The translations under genes and the position numbers were made by a program. A DNA stretch of 64,000 nt from Ophiosphaerella korrae (Eukaryota; Ascomycota; Dothideomycetes; Pleosporales; Phaeosphaeriaceae), in the NCBI GenBank assembly GCA_028456385.1, contig JALNQF010000026.1:248001-312000 (forward strand), read 5' to 3'. A model generated the notes under the pieces. It searched no databases. It was not told the DNA's origin and saw only the letters and a list, made by a program, of their open reading frames with translations. Shown here one piece after another: positions 48,568-61,130 of this stretch. Each line of letters starts with the position of its first letter. Positions within the stretch are counted from its first letter, which is position 1.

Positions 48568-49921
48568 GATGGAGTTTCGTTTCGTCTGCTGTGCTTGTGT
48601 ATTAAGAGGACTGATATTCCGGAGGGCCTTTGTACTGGAAGCTGCAGCGCTTCACGGCAGACTAAGTAGGGAAATTTGAGAGCGTTGAGATCTTCATGTC
48701 ACATCTTCCGAGGCAACGGGACTCCGTTGGCTCGTTCGTCACAGCTACTTTGTCACTTGGGTCATGATAGCGGCGTGAATTGCCGGATGCAAACATGGTC
48801 ACCACTACAGGCCGCTTTCCGATGGCCGCGAACCGTTTGCTATCGTGCACTCGTGGGAGTCACACGGCCGGTGATAGGCTGCAGTGCAAGGCAATGCGAA
48901 CGTGGTAGTACAGGACACCGTCGAGCGGCAGTAACTGTACGCGGGAGAGGCCAGCATGCTATGTTACCAGACCTTCACTTGGGATCAAAATCGACAAGGC
49001 CAGCGACGAAGAGCGCTTAGATTCGGGGGTTAGCCATGGGGAGAGATAGCGTGAGAGGGCGCATGACGATGCAGAGGCTGCGCGATAAGGCAAAGGGTCT
49101 GGCATCGAGATAGCTAGAACGGGTGAGGTTGAGGTTACATCCTCACACCAGCTCGCGAGGTGGCAAGCGGAGAGCGTTGTACTTTCGTAATCGTGGCTTT
49201 GTCGGGCTGACGGTGATGCGCCGGGTAGGCAGCGCAGCGACCAACCAGGGCGGGAGGATGCCCTGTGCTAAGTGCGATGCAGTAAGCCATGAACTGTCTC
49301 CCGAGCAGACGCCACCCGCACTAGCTGTCCTGGTGCGGCAGCACTCCAACAGTGCAATATGACTGCATGCAGGCGTCCGGTTTGCCAGGGGTGGGGGGAG
49401 GGGGCCGCAGTGAGAGTTTGTTGTGTTGCAGGCCATGGCGGGGAATACGGGGTCTTTGATGGTCGGGGCTTTGAGGCCAGCGAATCCCAACCCGTACTCG
49501 CGTACTGTGACCGGAGGCGTGGAAATTCATTATGAACCCCAGGCCAAATCGCGTCGCGTGCTAACAGGCCGCTGCGCTTGGCCCTATTCGGATAGCTGAA
49601 GGAGATTATCGATGAATGGACCGCTAGCCAGGGTGCCGGAGCTGACAGATGCTTAAAACGGAGCAGCCCCTCGCCTTTGACGAGGACCGCACTGCTTGAT
49701 TATTTTAATTATAGCCTGTTTCGTTTGCCAGCTATCGACTATCGTCGCTGTAGTCTGTGGTCTGAGCGTTTGCGATCCGTCAAGTATTTCTTATCAGCCT
49801 GCTTGCTCCAGCTGTTCTCTTCACCGTTCATCGTTCCTCCCATCACCTCCCCCGATAGTTTTAATCTCCTCTCCGCGCGCGCATTGGCGCCCATAGCGTC
49901 GACACAATTAACCTCAACACC
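48568..49921. promoter_or_regulatory. Divergent promoter region, deaminase / UNC93-like permease
   Basis: About 1.35 kb between two divergent starts. No coding gene is supported. The last 200 bp before 49922 are CT-rich and probably the permease leader. No known N-acetylglucosamine-response motif was recognised. Confidence 0.4.
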
Positions 49922-51508
49922 ATGGCTACCGGCGAAAAAGGCACTGGCCACGATGTCAGCTCTACTGACCATTCGCTGACCGACGGCGCTACGCTCGAGC
50001 TCCCCAACTCATGGAAGTACAAGCGCTTCTCCATCTTCGGCTATAAGCTGCCATGGTATGCCTCTCCCCCCATGCAGCTAGTCATTGTGTCCTTCGTCTG
50101 CTTCATGTGTCCGGGCATGTTCAATGCTCTTAATGGCATGGGTGGAGGAGGTCAAATCGACCCCGACGCAAACAGCCAGGCCAACACGGCCCTGTACTCG
50201 ACTTTCGCCGTCGTCGGCTTCTTTGCCGGAACTTTTACCAACAAGCTTGGAATTCGCACCGCTTTGTCCTTTGGCGGAATCGGCTACTCCGTTTATGTCG
50301 CTTCGTACCTGTCCTACAACCACACCCAGAACAAGGGCTTTACCACTTTCGCCGGCGCCCTGCTCGGCGTGTGCGCCGGTCTGCTGTGGTGCGCTCAGGG
50401 AGCCATTATGATGTCATACCCCCCAGAAGAATCAAAGGGTCGCTACATCTCCTGGTTCTGGATGATCTTTAACATGGGCGCCGTGATTGGCAGCTTGGTA
50501 TGTGTCACAGGCTCACTCGCAATATATGGCGTTCAGTCTGTGCAATCACAAATGACTAATATTTTCTAGATCCCCCTTGGCCAGAACATCCACACTACCA
50601 CCGCCTCGTCTGTCAATGATGGCACCTACGTCGGATTCCTTATCCTCACCATTGTCGGTGCGGCCCTTTCCTGGACGCTCGTTGATGCAAGGGATGTCAT
50701 CAGGGCGGATGGGTCCAAAGTCATCGTCATGCAACACCCTTCGTGGAAGTCTGAAATTATCGGACTTTACGAAACATTCTTTACCGATCCGTACATCATC
50801 CTCCTGTTCCCCATGTTCCTTGCCTCCAACTGGTTCTACGCCTACCATTTCACGGAGATCAACAATGCCTACTACAACACCCGCACGCGTGCTCTGAATG
50901 GAGTTGTCTACTACATCATGCAAATTATTGGCGCATACGTTTTTGGTTATGCCCTTGATTTCAAGGGTGTTCGCCGTACAGTGCGTGCCAAAATCGCTTG
51001 GTTCGCCCTTTTCTCCACTATTATGATTATTTGGGGGTGTGGTTACAAGTTTCAAAAGACCTACGACCGAGCGTGGGCCGACTGGGCCAAGGAGAATAAC
51101 AAGCAACACGACTGGTCGGATGCCGGATACGGCGGCCCCTTTGTACTCTACATGTTCTACGGCTTCTCAGACGCAGCTTGGCAGACATGCGTGTACTGGT
51201 TTATGGGAGCCCTGACCAACAATGGCCGCAAGCTCGCCAACTTTGCTGGCTTCTACAAGGGCATTCAGTCTGCTGGTGGAGCCATCACCTGGGACATGGA
51301 CCGCAGGAAGATCCCATTCATGAACATGTTTGCATCCAATTGGGGTCTCCTCACAGGCAGCATGGTCATCGCTCTTCCCGTGATTCTCTGGAAGGTCGAG
51401 GATACTGTATCATTGGAGAAGGACGTCGCATTTACTGACGATACGGTGGCTGAGGTTGCCCCCAAGATAGTTGTGGCTGCACATCATGGACAGGACGCGA
51501 AGGTCTAA
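49922..51508 (+). CDS. UNC93-like major facilitator family membrane protein
   Basis: Model join(49922..50497, 50570..51508), 504 aa. About 12 transmembrane segments are visible, including LVIVSFVCFMCPGMFNAL, TFAGALLGVCAGLLWCAQGA, GFLILTIVGAALSWTL, YIILLFPMFLASNWFYAY, VVYYIMQIIGAYVFGY and GLLTGSMVIALPVILW. The N-terminal 40 residues are cytosolic and polar. The family (DUF895/UNC-93) belongs to the MFS superfamily; fungal members have no assigned substrate and lie in plasma or vacuolar membranes. The intron GTATGT...TTTCTAG restores SL|IPLGQN. Its position between the deaminase and hexokinase genes suggests, without proof, a link to amino-sugar use. Confidence 0.88.
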
Positions 51509-53273
51509 TGACCCATTTTACGATCATTTAACGACGATATACCCGTGACAGTTAAGGTGGGGAGGTGCTCTGGTGTATACAGGTTCCGGCAATAGTTGAT
51601 TATAATAAGTTTCTCACTTCTGTTGTAAATTTCATTGCGGAGACACGAGTTCTCGTTTTGAATACCCATGATATCCAAGTTAGTATTGTACATGCGCTTT
51701 TGCACGATATCCCGTCTTCGATCCTTGGTAACATGGTTCATGGGCGTTATTGGCGCCTTGTTAATGTCACATTGGGGGACTAGGCAGTATAGACATGTGC
51801 AGGGATGAATTTAATCACCTGCTTCTGATACGTACTTGTTGAGCATTGCTGGTATACACCGGCACGTGACGTTACACAGTTTGGTCTTGGGCGCATAAGA
51901 GTAATTTCAACCCCAATAAGCACCGTCGTCAGAAGATCCAAACGACGACGTAGCGAATTTCAAGCTGCCTGCCTGAAGGAGCCAATGTCAGTGTTGATCG
52001 TCAAGACGACGAAAAAACTGGACCGAAGTAGTAGTGGGGTTAATTGTTCCAAGCACACCCCCTCAAGGTAGGTAACGCAGGCGGGCGGCGTATGGCGGCG
52101 TCTAGACTCGCCATGGTGTCTTCAAGTGGTCGCTCGTGATGAAACGGCGTTTGGAAGTGACTGTTACTTTCTCACTTGATAGAGGGGTAATTGAAGCATG
52201 GCTGGGCTCGTTCGCTGAATGCACGCGGCAGAACACGATATTGGGTGCGCTCTTGCCGCTGTTGAGAGTCCTTGCGTGTGGGACAAGCATCCTTCCTCAC
52301 AGGGCTACGAGGTTCCCTGGATGGTTACACTCACGCGGGGTAGGTACTGTACTGTCAGTCAGCACGGCATCTTAGGCGGAGGGATGCAGTGTGGTGATGA
52401 CATGATGGTAATATCATGTATTTGGGTAGGCATGATGTACCCAGGTGGGCATAATGTGCCTGGGCAGGGCATAGCTGATGGAGCGAGGTTAAAAGAGACG
52501 CACAATCGAGCCTAATGTGGCAAACGCATCGGATCTTGGCGCACGTGCCACCCCGCTGTGCATGCCAGACAGGATGTGATTGCGGTCCTCTTTCCGCGTG
52601 TTTGATGTTTGGTGTTTGGTGTTTGGTGTTTGGCGTCTGGAGTCGGGACAGGCAGTTTGATCTTCGCCACGGCTGCACGGTGGCGGTAGACCAGTGGTGA
52701 TTCTGTGAATATGCGCGGTGCGCCCAGTTCCATCGCGCCGGCATGCGGCTAGCGTAAGAACCCAAATATAGCCTAGTCAATTCCCCCGACGTAACGGTAG
52801 CATGGACGTGGACGTCAACAAGCAATCCTCCATGAGCGGCCATGATGCCCTGTGCGGCGCTTCACCTCTATTATCGAAGTGTGCCTGGTGCGAGCGAGTG
52901 ACACGCTGGCCATCGCTGCCAGATGCCTGTTCGGCTCCATTCTCTGCAGCGAATCCCCCTGATCCCACGGGCACCTACCTGTCCCGTCTGCCGTGCCTCA
53001 GTGCGTGCCGCCGAAGCATTTCCTGCTGCGTCTATTAGCGGATACAACCTCTTCGCGATAAGTAACCTGCTCTGACAAGCTGTACCACCATGCTTGAGAG
53101 CCGTTTGCGACATCGCCCTGCTAATGCCTCTGGCCCGCCTGAAGTCTCCGTGCCATATTGCAATCCACACACCTGGGACTCGACAGGTCTGATATAACGC
53201 CTGCAAACGGCCTTCGCTCCCCTAAGACCTGCTCCCCTCTGTCACTGTCCATTACACAGACCCGTGCCCCTCC
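51509..53273. other. Intergenic region with heptamer repeat
   Basis: About 1.8 kb between the permease and hexokinase genes. It contains the GTTTGGT-type repeat at 52600-52635, listed separately. The ORFs here (for example 52355-52843 minus) have no recognisable domain. The end includes the hexokinase promoter. Confidence 0.45.
52600..52635 (+). repeat. GTTTGGT heptamer tandem repeat
   Basis: About five imperfect head-to-tail copies (GTTTGAT, then GTTTGGT units, ending GTTTGGC). It is a short microsatellite with no other visible role. Confidence 0.9.
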
Positions 53274-55016
53274 ATGCCCGTACTGAAACGCTTCAAAAGC
53301 CGTCGCGTCACTCTACTTCCTGAGTCTGACAGCAGTCCAACTGCCCGCCGCTGCTGGTGCAAAAAGCTCATGTTCGGCTTCTACTACGGCCTGCTCGCCG
53401 CTATCGAACGCATCGCCATGTTGCCCTCACTCATCCACTCGGCGCTCCCCTCGCTGTCGTCGCGAAGACGAATGCGAGATGCCCTTCGCACCTACGACCG
53501 AACTATGGACGACCTCCTGCGTGAGGTCCAGCGCCTGCTCGAGGCCCCACTGGATCCTGCAAAATTGCTGCAAATGTCCGCCGACTTGCAGGAGCAATTT
53601 ACCCCCAAACTCCAGGCCAGCGACATCTGCATGCTGCCCTCCTACAACCACAAACTGCCCACCGGCCGCGAACAAGGCACATATCTTGCTCTCGACGTCG
53701 GCGGCTCCACCTTCCGAATTGCTCTGGTCGAATTAAATGGGAAACAGCCTAACGCAAAACACATGCGCATCGTTACTATGAAGAGCTTCAAGATCGACGA
53801 AAAAGTCCGACAACGAAGTGGTACAGAATTTTTTGACTGGATGGCAGAGAAGATTCAGCAAGCGCTTGCAGATCCCCAATTACAGAAACTCAATGGTACC
53901 AAAACCTTCCCAATGGGATTGGCATGGTCATTCCCCGTTGAGTACGTCAATATCTACTCACATATGCTCTTGGCACTAATAAAAAAAATAGACAGACGTC
54001 AAGTCGTAGCGCAAATCTGCTCGACATGGGCAAAGGATTCCGTGCAACCGAGGGGCTCCTTGGTCAAGACCTGACCGAGCTGATCATGACGCCATGCAGG
54101 AAGAGGGTAAGCATGGACGCACATTCCTGCATCAGTCAGCCACTAACGGGGCGATCAGAATCTTCCTGTACACATGGACTCCATTGTCAACGACTCATCT
54201 GCAACATTACTTTCGCGTGCTTATGAGGACCCTTCAACGCGATTTGCCGTTATCCTTGGTACCGGCTTCAACATTTCTGTTCACCTGCCTGTTTCATCGC
54301 TCGCGAGCACAAAATACAAGGGCTACCCCCAATCATGGCTAGACGAGGCCACCCACGTCCTCGTCAATACCGAATGCAGCATGTTCGGTAAAAACATTTT
54401 CCCAACTACTCGCTGGGATGACCAACTCAACGATAATCACGTGCGTCCGGATTTCCAGCCCTTTGAACACATGATCAGCGGGCGGTATCTAGGAGAAATT
54501 GTCCGACTGATCATTGTCGAAGCTGTCCAAACAGCAGGATTGTTTGGCGGCGAGATGCCCGACAAACTATCAGAACCATATACCCTCGATACGGGAACCA
54601 TTGCCGCTATGGAAATGGACAGCTCAAAACACTATTCAAACGCTACAGCTCTTTTCCAACAGAAACATCCGCTGAGTAAGCCGCCGATGTATAACGACAT
54701 CCAGTTCGTCCGCCAGGTCTCCCAGCTCGTCTCACACCGCGCAGCAGCTCTTTTGGCCACCGGCATTCATGCATTGTGGGCGCTGCGGACCAAAGCGGAA
54801 GGGCTTACGCCCGAATCAGCAGGCCGGATCAGCATCGGATGTAATGGCTCTGTTATTGAGAAGTACCCTTTTTTCAGGGAACTTTGCCAATCTCACCTCG
54901 ACGATCTGACAACAGCGTCTGGTGCTGAGCTCAAGTCGATATCCCTTGAAGTCGCCATGGAATCCGCCATCTTTGGTGCAGCAGTAGCTGTCTGCAGTCT
55001 GGAAGGACAGCAGTAA
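53274..55016 (+). CDS. Hexokinase-family kinase, possibly N-acetylglucosamine kinase type
   Basis: Model join(53274..53941, 53992..54106, 54159..55016), 546 aa. The core has the hexokinase ATP-phosphate motif LALDVGGSTFRI (canonical Asn replaced by Ser), SFPVEQ restored across intron 1, GKGFRATE, the catalytic Asp in IVNDSSATLLSRAY, VILGTGFN, and NTECSMFG. A hydrophobic stretch at about residues 33-60 (LMFGFYYGLLAAIERIAMLP) before the core is unusual for soluble hexokinases and may be a membrane or organelle anchor. Fungal hexokinase-family members include glucose kinases and HXK3-type N-acetylglucosamine kinases; the neighbouring deaminase favours the latter. Catalysis and substrate are inferred, not shown. 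Confidence 0.88.
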
Positions 55017-57535
55017 ATGACCTACCTCGAACCAAACCACTGAATATTCACAAACCCATTATCTTCATTTCACACACTTGCTTTATACCCCTTCATCCAC
55101 ACTGTACATATCATTTGAACCTACACCTTCGCCACTTTATGCAGCCTTTTGAGTCTGAGTTCCATGGGTGGGGACTAGATATGGGAAACACGACACATGC
55201 ATGCGAGAACTTTACGGCAAAGAGTTCTCAGGGCGTTTCATAGGATAGTTTTCTTTACCATGTACACATCTACGAATGCCGGCATTACGATCTATGATGA
55301 GCATAAACAAATCCAATGTCTTTAGATATGCCTGTATGAAAATCCTTGCCTGTATGTGGCACAACTTGACATGATATACACTTCGTAACTGCACAGACTG
55401 CTGCACAATCGATCCTGTCACACAGCGAACACAGGACTCGCGAGCTGGCACTTTTTGCTGACAAAGGATGGGACAGGGTATAATGATACTACCATATGTG
55501 CCCCACAGCCGACTTGTCCCTGTAGCATTCGCTAACAATTTCTGCTCTCGTTTACAGCAAAGAGTCGGCGATCAGTCGCGACGAAACGGCAACTTTCCAT
55601 GTGCGCCGAGAAAGCATATGCACGCGATGTATTATCAAGATGCGCGGGACGCTGGGGCAGTGTGACGCTCCGAGTGGGCGCGCGCCATACAATGAAACAT
55701 TAGCACATGGTGGCTGGGGATATATCGTTTCGTGCCGTGAAGCGACAGGTATTCGGCAGAAGGTAATATCGTCAGCGATGGTGGTGTTGCTTGTGGGCGT
55801 TGCGATATAGCCAAGACGGGTTGAGCAAGAATGCATAGGAATGTAACATGTTACATGTTCGCCTTGCCGTCGCCTTGCCTTTACACGTCAAATGCACATT
55901 AGCAAGTGGGACTATGGACAGGCAAGCGGGATTCCGTACTAACTAGGCAATACGCATTTACCAAGATCTAGTGTGCTAGGTGCGGCGTGCCGTTGGGTCC
56001 ACATTCTCTTTTTTTTTTTTTGCGTACTGTTGCGGTGCTACTTTGACGAAATGGTGTCGAGATAGTGCCGGTTGGGTCGTCCATGCCGGGTCATCTTCCA
56101 TACACAGATTCGTTCCCAAGGGAATATGTACCCTTGGCAATCCAGAAATAACACTCGGGGAGTATCTTTTTTCCTGATACCGAAGTTTCCGAGCGATCCA
56201 TACCCCGCGTGGATACTTGGGCCCACTTGCCGGAGCGAAAGTCGCTTTTTTGTAAAACTGCTTCGCAGGTAATGCCTCTTGTGAGGACTTCGTGTTCTTG
56301 GCTGCCTAGTTGTCAGATAGTATGGTGGTGTTTGGCTGAGGTAACAGAAGGTTGCATCGCCAGGGTCCATCGGCTTTGCTACATGCCACACACACCAGCG
56401 ACGGTTGAAGCTACAAATGCGGGGAACCGCGGAAGCGATGGCGATCAGGGTTGATATAAGTATCCTATGCCCCTGGAATTGCTCAGGGCTTGACGGGGCT
56501 GGGCTAGGAAGAGATGCGACTACGGTGAGTGTGCATTCTCGAGTCCCAATCGTCGGTCTGTGAGGAAGGCATGTAGTGTTGGTAATACCTTTGCATTCCA
56601 GGACAATGGTGAGTATTTTCCATGATGACTCATTCTCAAGTCTAGATTACTCTGGCCACGGGGAAGCGTGTGGCGTTGGTATTGCCTTGCATACCAGGAG
56701 ATGGTGTATTTGCTATGACAATTCGAGCTTGATGAGGCGCATGGCGTTCTGGAGTTAGGTCGACTAAGTATATGGGCACGTGATCACAAGCTTTGGCGCT
56801 TACTCCTTAGAGCCGTTAGAACGTGACAATGCCAAAGTCATGGCAATCCATCGATCAGGACGTGGGCCGACACCTTGGGGCGATGTCGATGAGAATGGAA
56901 ATAGACCAGGAGGGGTTTGACACTGGTGGACGGCTGTTTCTGAGGCGAGAGGCGCCCTATTTCGACCACCAGATATGTTTCGCACGTGTCCATGATTTAG
57001 TCTTTCAGGGGCCGAGTGGCAGTCACAAATCACGAGCGTCGGCTGCTGGGTAGTGGCTGTTAGTAGCAGCGATTGAGTGGTAGACAGGGGCACTTCCTCA
57101 CGGAAAACGGCACCATGACGGTGTTATGCCAAGGGCTAGGGCGAGCTGCTCCTCACATCTTCGCGACTGTACAACACATGCTAACTGCTTGCACTGCCTC
57201 GGAGAGCCCTACAGGACAGATAACAATTGAGACATCCTCTTTCATCTGTACTCATATCATACCCGCGGCTAATAATCTCGCTTGACGCCATACGCGCACG
57301 CCGTCATCTACCTGTCGCATGCCCAACCACTGCTCACGATATTCACGCCAGACAACCAACCCTGTCGATACCAGACTACTGGCCCCGACAAGCGAGTGAC
57401 CCGGATACTTAGTAAACGCACTTCTGCTGGTCGGTAGCTCCCAGCCAGTCTCCCAGCTTGACCACCTACGACTTGATATTCATCAAAACGACCCAGCGAA
57501 CCGCATCTGTCGCACGAGACACCGATCTTGCCAAG
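55017..57535. other. Long intergenic region, no gene recognised
   Basis: About 2.5 kb. Short ORFs on both strands lack domains and codon structure. Donor- and acceptor-like strings occur near 56526 (GTGAGT) and 56603 (TTCCAG), but no exon chain with a product could be built. A T11-12 run occurs near 56010. The right end is the glutaredoxin promoter. Confidence 0.4.
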
Positions 57536-58367
57536 ATGCCCTCACAGCGTCGGATGAGGCTCTTTGGCGTGCTGATTCTCGTCACTATTGTCGTGCTGGT
57601 GTACATGTCGAGAGCCGCACACCAAACCCAAACCTCAGATTTCTACACCAAGACACAACAAGCCCTACAGGAACGAGAGCACGAAGAAGCAGCAAAGCAG
57701 CGCGACGCCGAAAGCGTGCAGTTGCGGCTTAAGGCAGCAGAGGATCAGGCCAAGAGGGCTGCAACCAGGAAGCACACATCCATCAAGGACGCCGTCGAGG
57801 GCCCTAGCAAGAAGGGCGTTGCAGGAAGAGTCGAAATAGACTCGCAGGATGAAAACAAAGTCCCTGGCGTCGCTGCCCAGGGTGGGCGGACGCGCGAGCA
57901 AGCGGCCATGCAGAAAGACGAGACCATTGAAGACCATGAGGTCGAAATGGAGATGAACGCTATCCTCAGAAAGAGTCCAGGTACGTCTTACTCGTCGAGT
58001 GCTTCTCATGCCTCCCTCACTAATCAGCATAGTCATTATTTTTTCCAAGACCTATTGCCCATATTCCAAGAAAGCGAAGCACATCCTATTAGAGAAATAC
58101 CGCATTGTTCCCGAGCCCTTCGTAGTCGAGTTGGATGTCCATCCCCTTGGCCAAAAGCTTCAGGCCCTCCTAGGACACATGACCGGCAGGAGAACCGTAC
58201 CGAACATCCTTCTTATCGGCAAAAGCATTGGTGGTGGCGATGACATTGAAAGGTTGGACGAAACCGACACCCTGACAAAGAGTATCAAAGAGATTGGTGG
58301 TAGCCGCATAACCGAGGCTGAGCATCGTGAAGCCCGGCAAGAAATACGGCGACAGCGACGGATCTAA
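57536..58367 (+). CDS. Membrane-anchored dithiol glutaredoxin (Grx6/7-like)
   Basis: Model join(57536..57980, 58033..58367), 259 aa. An N-terminal signal anchor (LFGVLILVTIVVLVYM, about residues 9-24) puts the protein in the ER or Golgi membrane with its body in the lumen, as in yeast Grx6/Grx7. A charged, helical stalk of about 110 residues follows. The thioredoxin-fold domain starts at VIIFSKTYCPYS, where CPYS is the redox active site (Cys about 157), and has TVPNILLIGKSIGGGDD with the cis-Pro and glutathione-binding GG. The intron GTACGT...CATAG gives SP|VIIFSK; a second donor (GTCTTA) would add GT before IVIIF and is less likely. The start at 57536 was preferred over 57458. Confidence 0.9.
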
Positions 58368-58909
58368 TAATGTTTGGTCGTCCTTTGCCCCTTCTTTGTG
58401 CATACCTGTTCAGTATGCCTCCTACTCTTTACTATTGTTTCTGTTGGCCCGCTAATTTCTTGAACTGGTTCGTTGGATACCCACGAGCGTTGTAATGGGA
58501 CCTGTATGACGTATGGCGGTCAGTTGTGATGATGGATATACCCTGTATGTTTCGACGCATTGAACACGAATGGAAAATACCTCAGAACCGTTTGTGTGAT
58601 GCGTTGCCTTCCATGTGGGGTGAAGCAATTGCTCTTGCTCATACTTTGAAATTGCTCTTTCCTTTCGTTCAGATTGCTCCTTCCTCACTTGCTAGCCCAA
58701 ACTGCTGCCTACAATATGTTTCTGGGTTTACGGAATTCACGCGACTATTTACTATTTAGCTCCACTCAACATCCTACGGTGGTACAACTTGCCACTGTCA
58801 GCTATAGAGCTGAGAACCACCATACCACGTTCCTTACTAAACTATTTTCCACTTGTGAGTATCCTCGGTTGTTCACATTTGATACCATATTGACTGCTTG
58901 CAGGCCAGC
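58368..58909. other. Spacer with possible 5' UTR intron
   Basis: About 540 bp. Near its end, CTT|GTGAGTATCC (58855) and TTGCAG (58903) flank a good intron-like stretch, suggesting the next gene has an intron in its 5' UTR or an upstream first exon. Confidence 0.4.
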
Positions 58910-59545
58910 ATGTGTATGTACTGGAAAAAGCTGCACACTTGTGGCCACAACAGTGACCGCCCCTACATCGAGATGTGCCGGACCGGCTGCCTTACCAACA
59001 CCGTGTGCTCTGACATTGGCCATGACGACATACTTCGTCCCAGCTACTTTCCCTGTTGGCTGTGCATCAAGAGCGAGGCTCGCGCCGAAAACGAAGCTAG
59101 TAGACGCGCACAGCAAGAAACTCTCCGCAACGCCGAGGCAGCACGCGAGGCCGCCATCCGCGACAAGCTCGCCATTGAACAGCGTGCCAAAGAAAACCGA
59201 ATCCGCCGCGAAGCCCGTGAAAAGGCAGCTAAGGAGCGCGACGAAGAGGCTAAGCTCATGGCTATCAAAGAGAAGGAAGAAGAGCGTGCCAAGAAGGAAG
59301 GCGGACTATGGATCGAGACTAGCAATGGGAAGAAACAGAAGGGCAAGAAGAGTATTGGTTCCACGCCTCTACTGTCTGCTCCCCCATTTGTCAAGACGTT
59401 CAATGTCCAGGAGAAGACGGAGGGTGACGGTGCGAAGAATAGCCCGGACAAAGATGGAAGGAGTGTGGATGTGGGTGGTCGAGCTGGCTTCTGGGGCCCC
59501 ATGAAGATTCTTAGCAGGAAGGAGAATAGTGCGATCAAGAAGTGA
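58910..59545 (+). CDS. Hypothetical protein, Cys/His N-terminus and long charged coiled coil
   Basis: About 211 aa. The ATG at 58910 follows an intron-like acceptor (TTGCAG, 58903), so an additional upstream exon is possible. Residues 1-55 hold several Cys and His (KKLHTCGHN, MCRTGC, TVCSDIGH, PCWLC) that could bind zinc, though I do not recognise the spacing as a named finger. Residues 58-135 are a very charged helix rich in Arg, Glu and Ala (AQQETLRNAEAAREAA, RIRREAREKAAKER), predicted coiled coil. The rest is low complexity ending GFWGPMKILSRKE. The domain order resembles cytoskeletal or unknown fungal proteins. The function is unknown. Confidence 0.7.
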   Translation: MCMYWKKLHTCGHNSDRPYIEMCRTGCLTNTVCSDIGHDDILRPSYFPCWLCIKSEARAENEASRRAQQETLRNAEAAREAAIRDKLAIEQRAKENRIRREAREKAAKERDEEAKLMAIKEKEEERAKKEGGLWIETSNGKKQKGKKSIGSTPLLSAPPFVKTFNVQEKTEGDGAKNSPDKDGRSVDVGGRAGFWGPMKILSRKENSAIKK

Positions 59546-61130
59546 GATTCTCCTATGCTAGGCTATGATAGGGATGGCTCATCGCTTCATGGTCGACTGT
59601 TTCTAGCGCACCATAGACCGGATGGCGAGTACCCCATTTCTGAGCTAAAATTTAGGATGAAATTAAAGCACAACATCCATCGGAGAAATTGATCATTATG
59701 TCTGAACCATTACTCGGATTCACGCTGCTGTTCTGAACTTGGCTGACTTTGAATTGGGTGTACTTGATGTTGTTGTGCTGCTATGCAATGTGGCGTGTTC
59801 GTTTGACTCGTTACTCATTCAGGGAATGGGTCTTATCAAGGCGCCGTTTGAGTATTCGTATGACCTGCAATTTTGCAGCAGCCGAGGATCAAGGCTAGAA
59901 GGATTATTCGATTCAAGATGCACTGTGTCAATATCAAAGCGGGTATCTCATGCTAAGGATATTGAATCCAATTTATCAACGATACAGGTAGGGGTATGCT
60001 CCATCGTGACAATGATGAGGATAATATGGATACGGCATACATGCGCCTAGGCAAGTATTTGATAATTGTACGTCGGAATTGTGATAGGTATTTACATGTG
60101 ATTAAGAGCTTCAGGTCCCATATCTTGCTAGCGCGTTTCGCCTTCAGTTTCTCGTCATGATAGACTTCACCACACACCATGGCAGTTTGAACATGTACAA
60201 CGTTCTCCCTACCATGTAGAAACACCACGCTGAGCTTATTTTATGGTTTGCCTCGGCGTTATTGCCGTCTCGTGCGGTCTAGAACGGCGGCGGCCAGCCA
60301 ACCCGCCTAACCTGTTCCGTGGTGCATCTACCAGCGGTTGCCAGCACGTGTCCTGTCATTACTCATGCTTGGGCGGCTTCTTGACAAGCGCCTCCAACAG
60401 GGCTACCACAACCGATGTCGGACTACCAGCCCTGCCACTGAGGCTGAGTCGTGTGTACGCTTCGACCAGATCTCACATATCCCCGGACGGAAGATTACAT
60501 CTCAGCGCCACGTGGGCGAAAAGTAGCTAGTTGCCCGGTCTCGAGATTCAGGATCACCGTCGCTATCTGCGATAGCATGAATTCTGTGCAAGCCTCCTAC
60601 AAGGCTCGAACACGTAAATGCAAAGCTAGCATGTCACTCGCTACACCAGACATGCACGAACGATGTCTCTGCAAATTGAGCAAATCATACTTCAGCTGTG
60701 CACACCTCGCCCGCGTGCTTCGTCGCCGTATTAGGAAAGGCAGCTTTCGTACCATCAGCCACAATACCGGTACTTCATGATTGAAGCTTTCTTTATGTAT
60801 GCAAGACAGAGCCACCAAACTTACGCCAGTATGCGGGTTTAGCGCACGAATATCTGTCAACCATTGATCAATATCCTCACTTTTGGTCAAGAACGGCCCG
60901 TCTCTCACAAACGGTGGGTTGCGCCGCGCTTCGGGGCCCATTCAATGCGGCACTCGTTATCTTTGACGGCGGGAAACAGGGGCGATATGTGTTCAAGCTT
61001 CAGGCATCCTTAGTCAAGACACAAGGCTAGGCTTACCCCAGGGGACGGTACGGTGTCTACATAGTATGAGTGCACCCAGCATGCCGTCCACAGTGAATGA
61101 TCGACATAACCCTTTCCACGAAATCACGAT
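59546..61130. other. Intergenic region, no gene recognised
   Basis: About 1.6 kb between two plus-strand genes. ORFs at 60243-60780 (plus) and 60597-60941 (minus) have no recognisable sequence and overlap each other. I see no repeat or RNA gene. Confidence 0.45.

Noticed and set aside
56520..56760. Splice-like signals (GTGAGT, TTCCAG, GTGAGT) suggesting a spliced gene
   Set aside because: No exon chain gave an open product and the branch points are weak. It was not listed as a gene.
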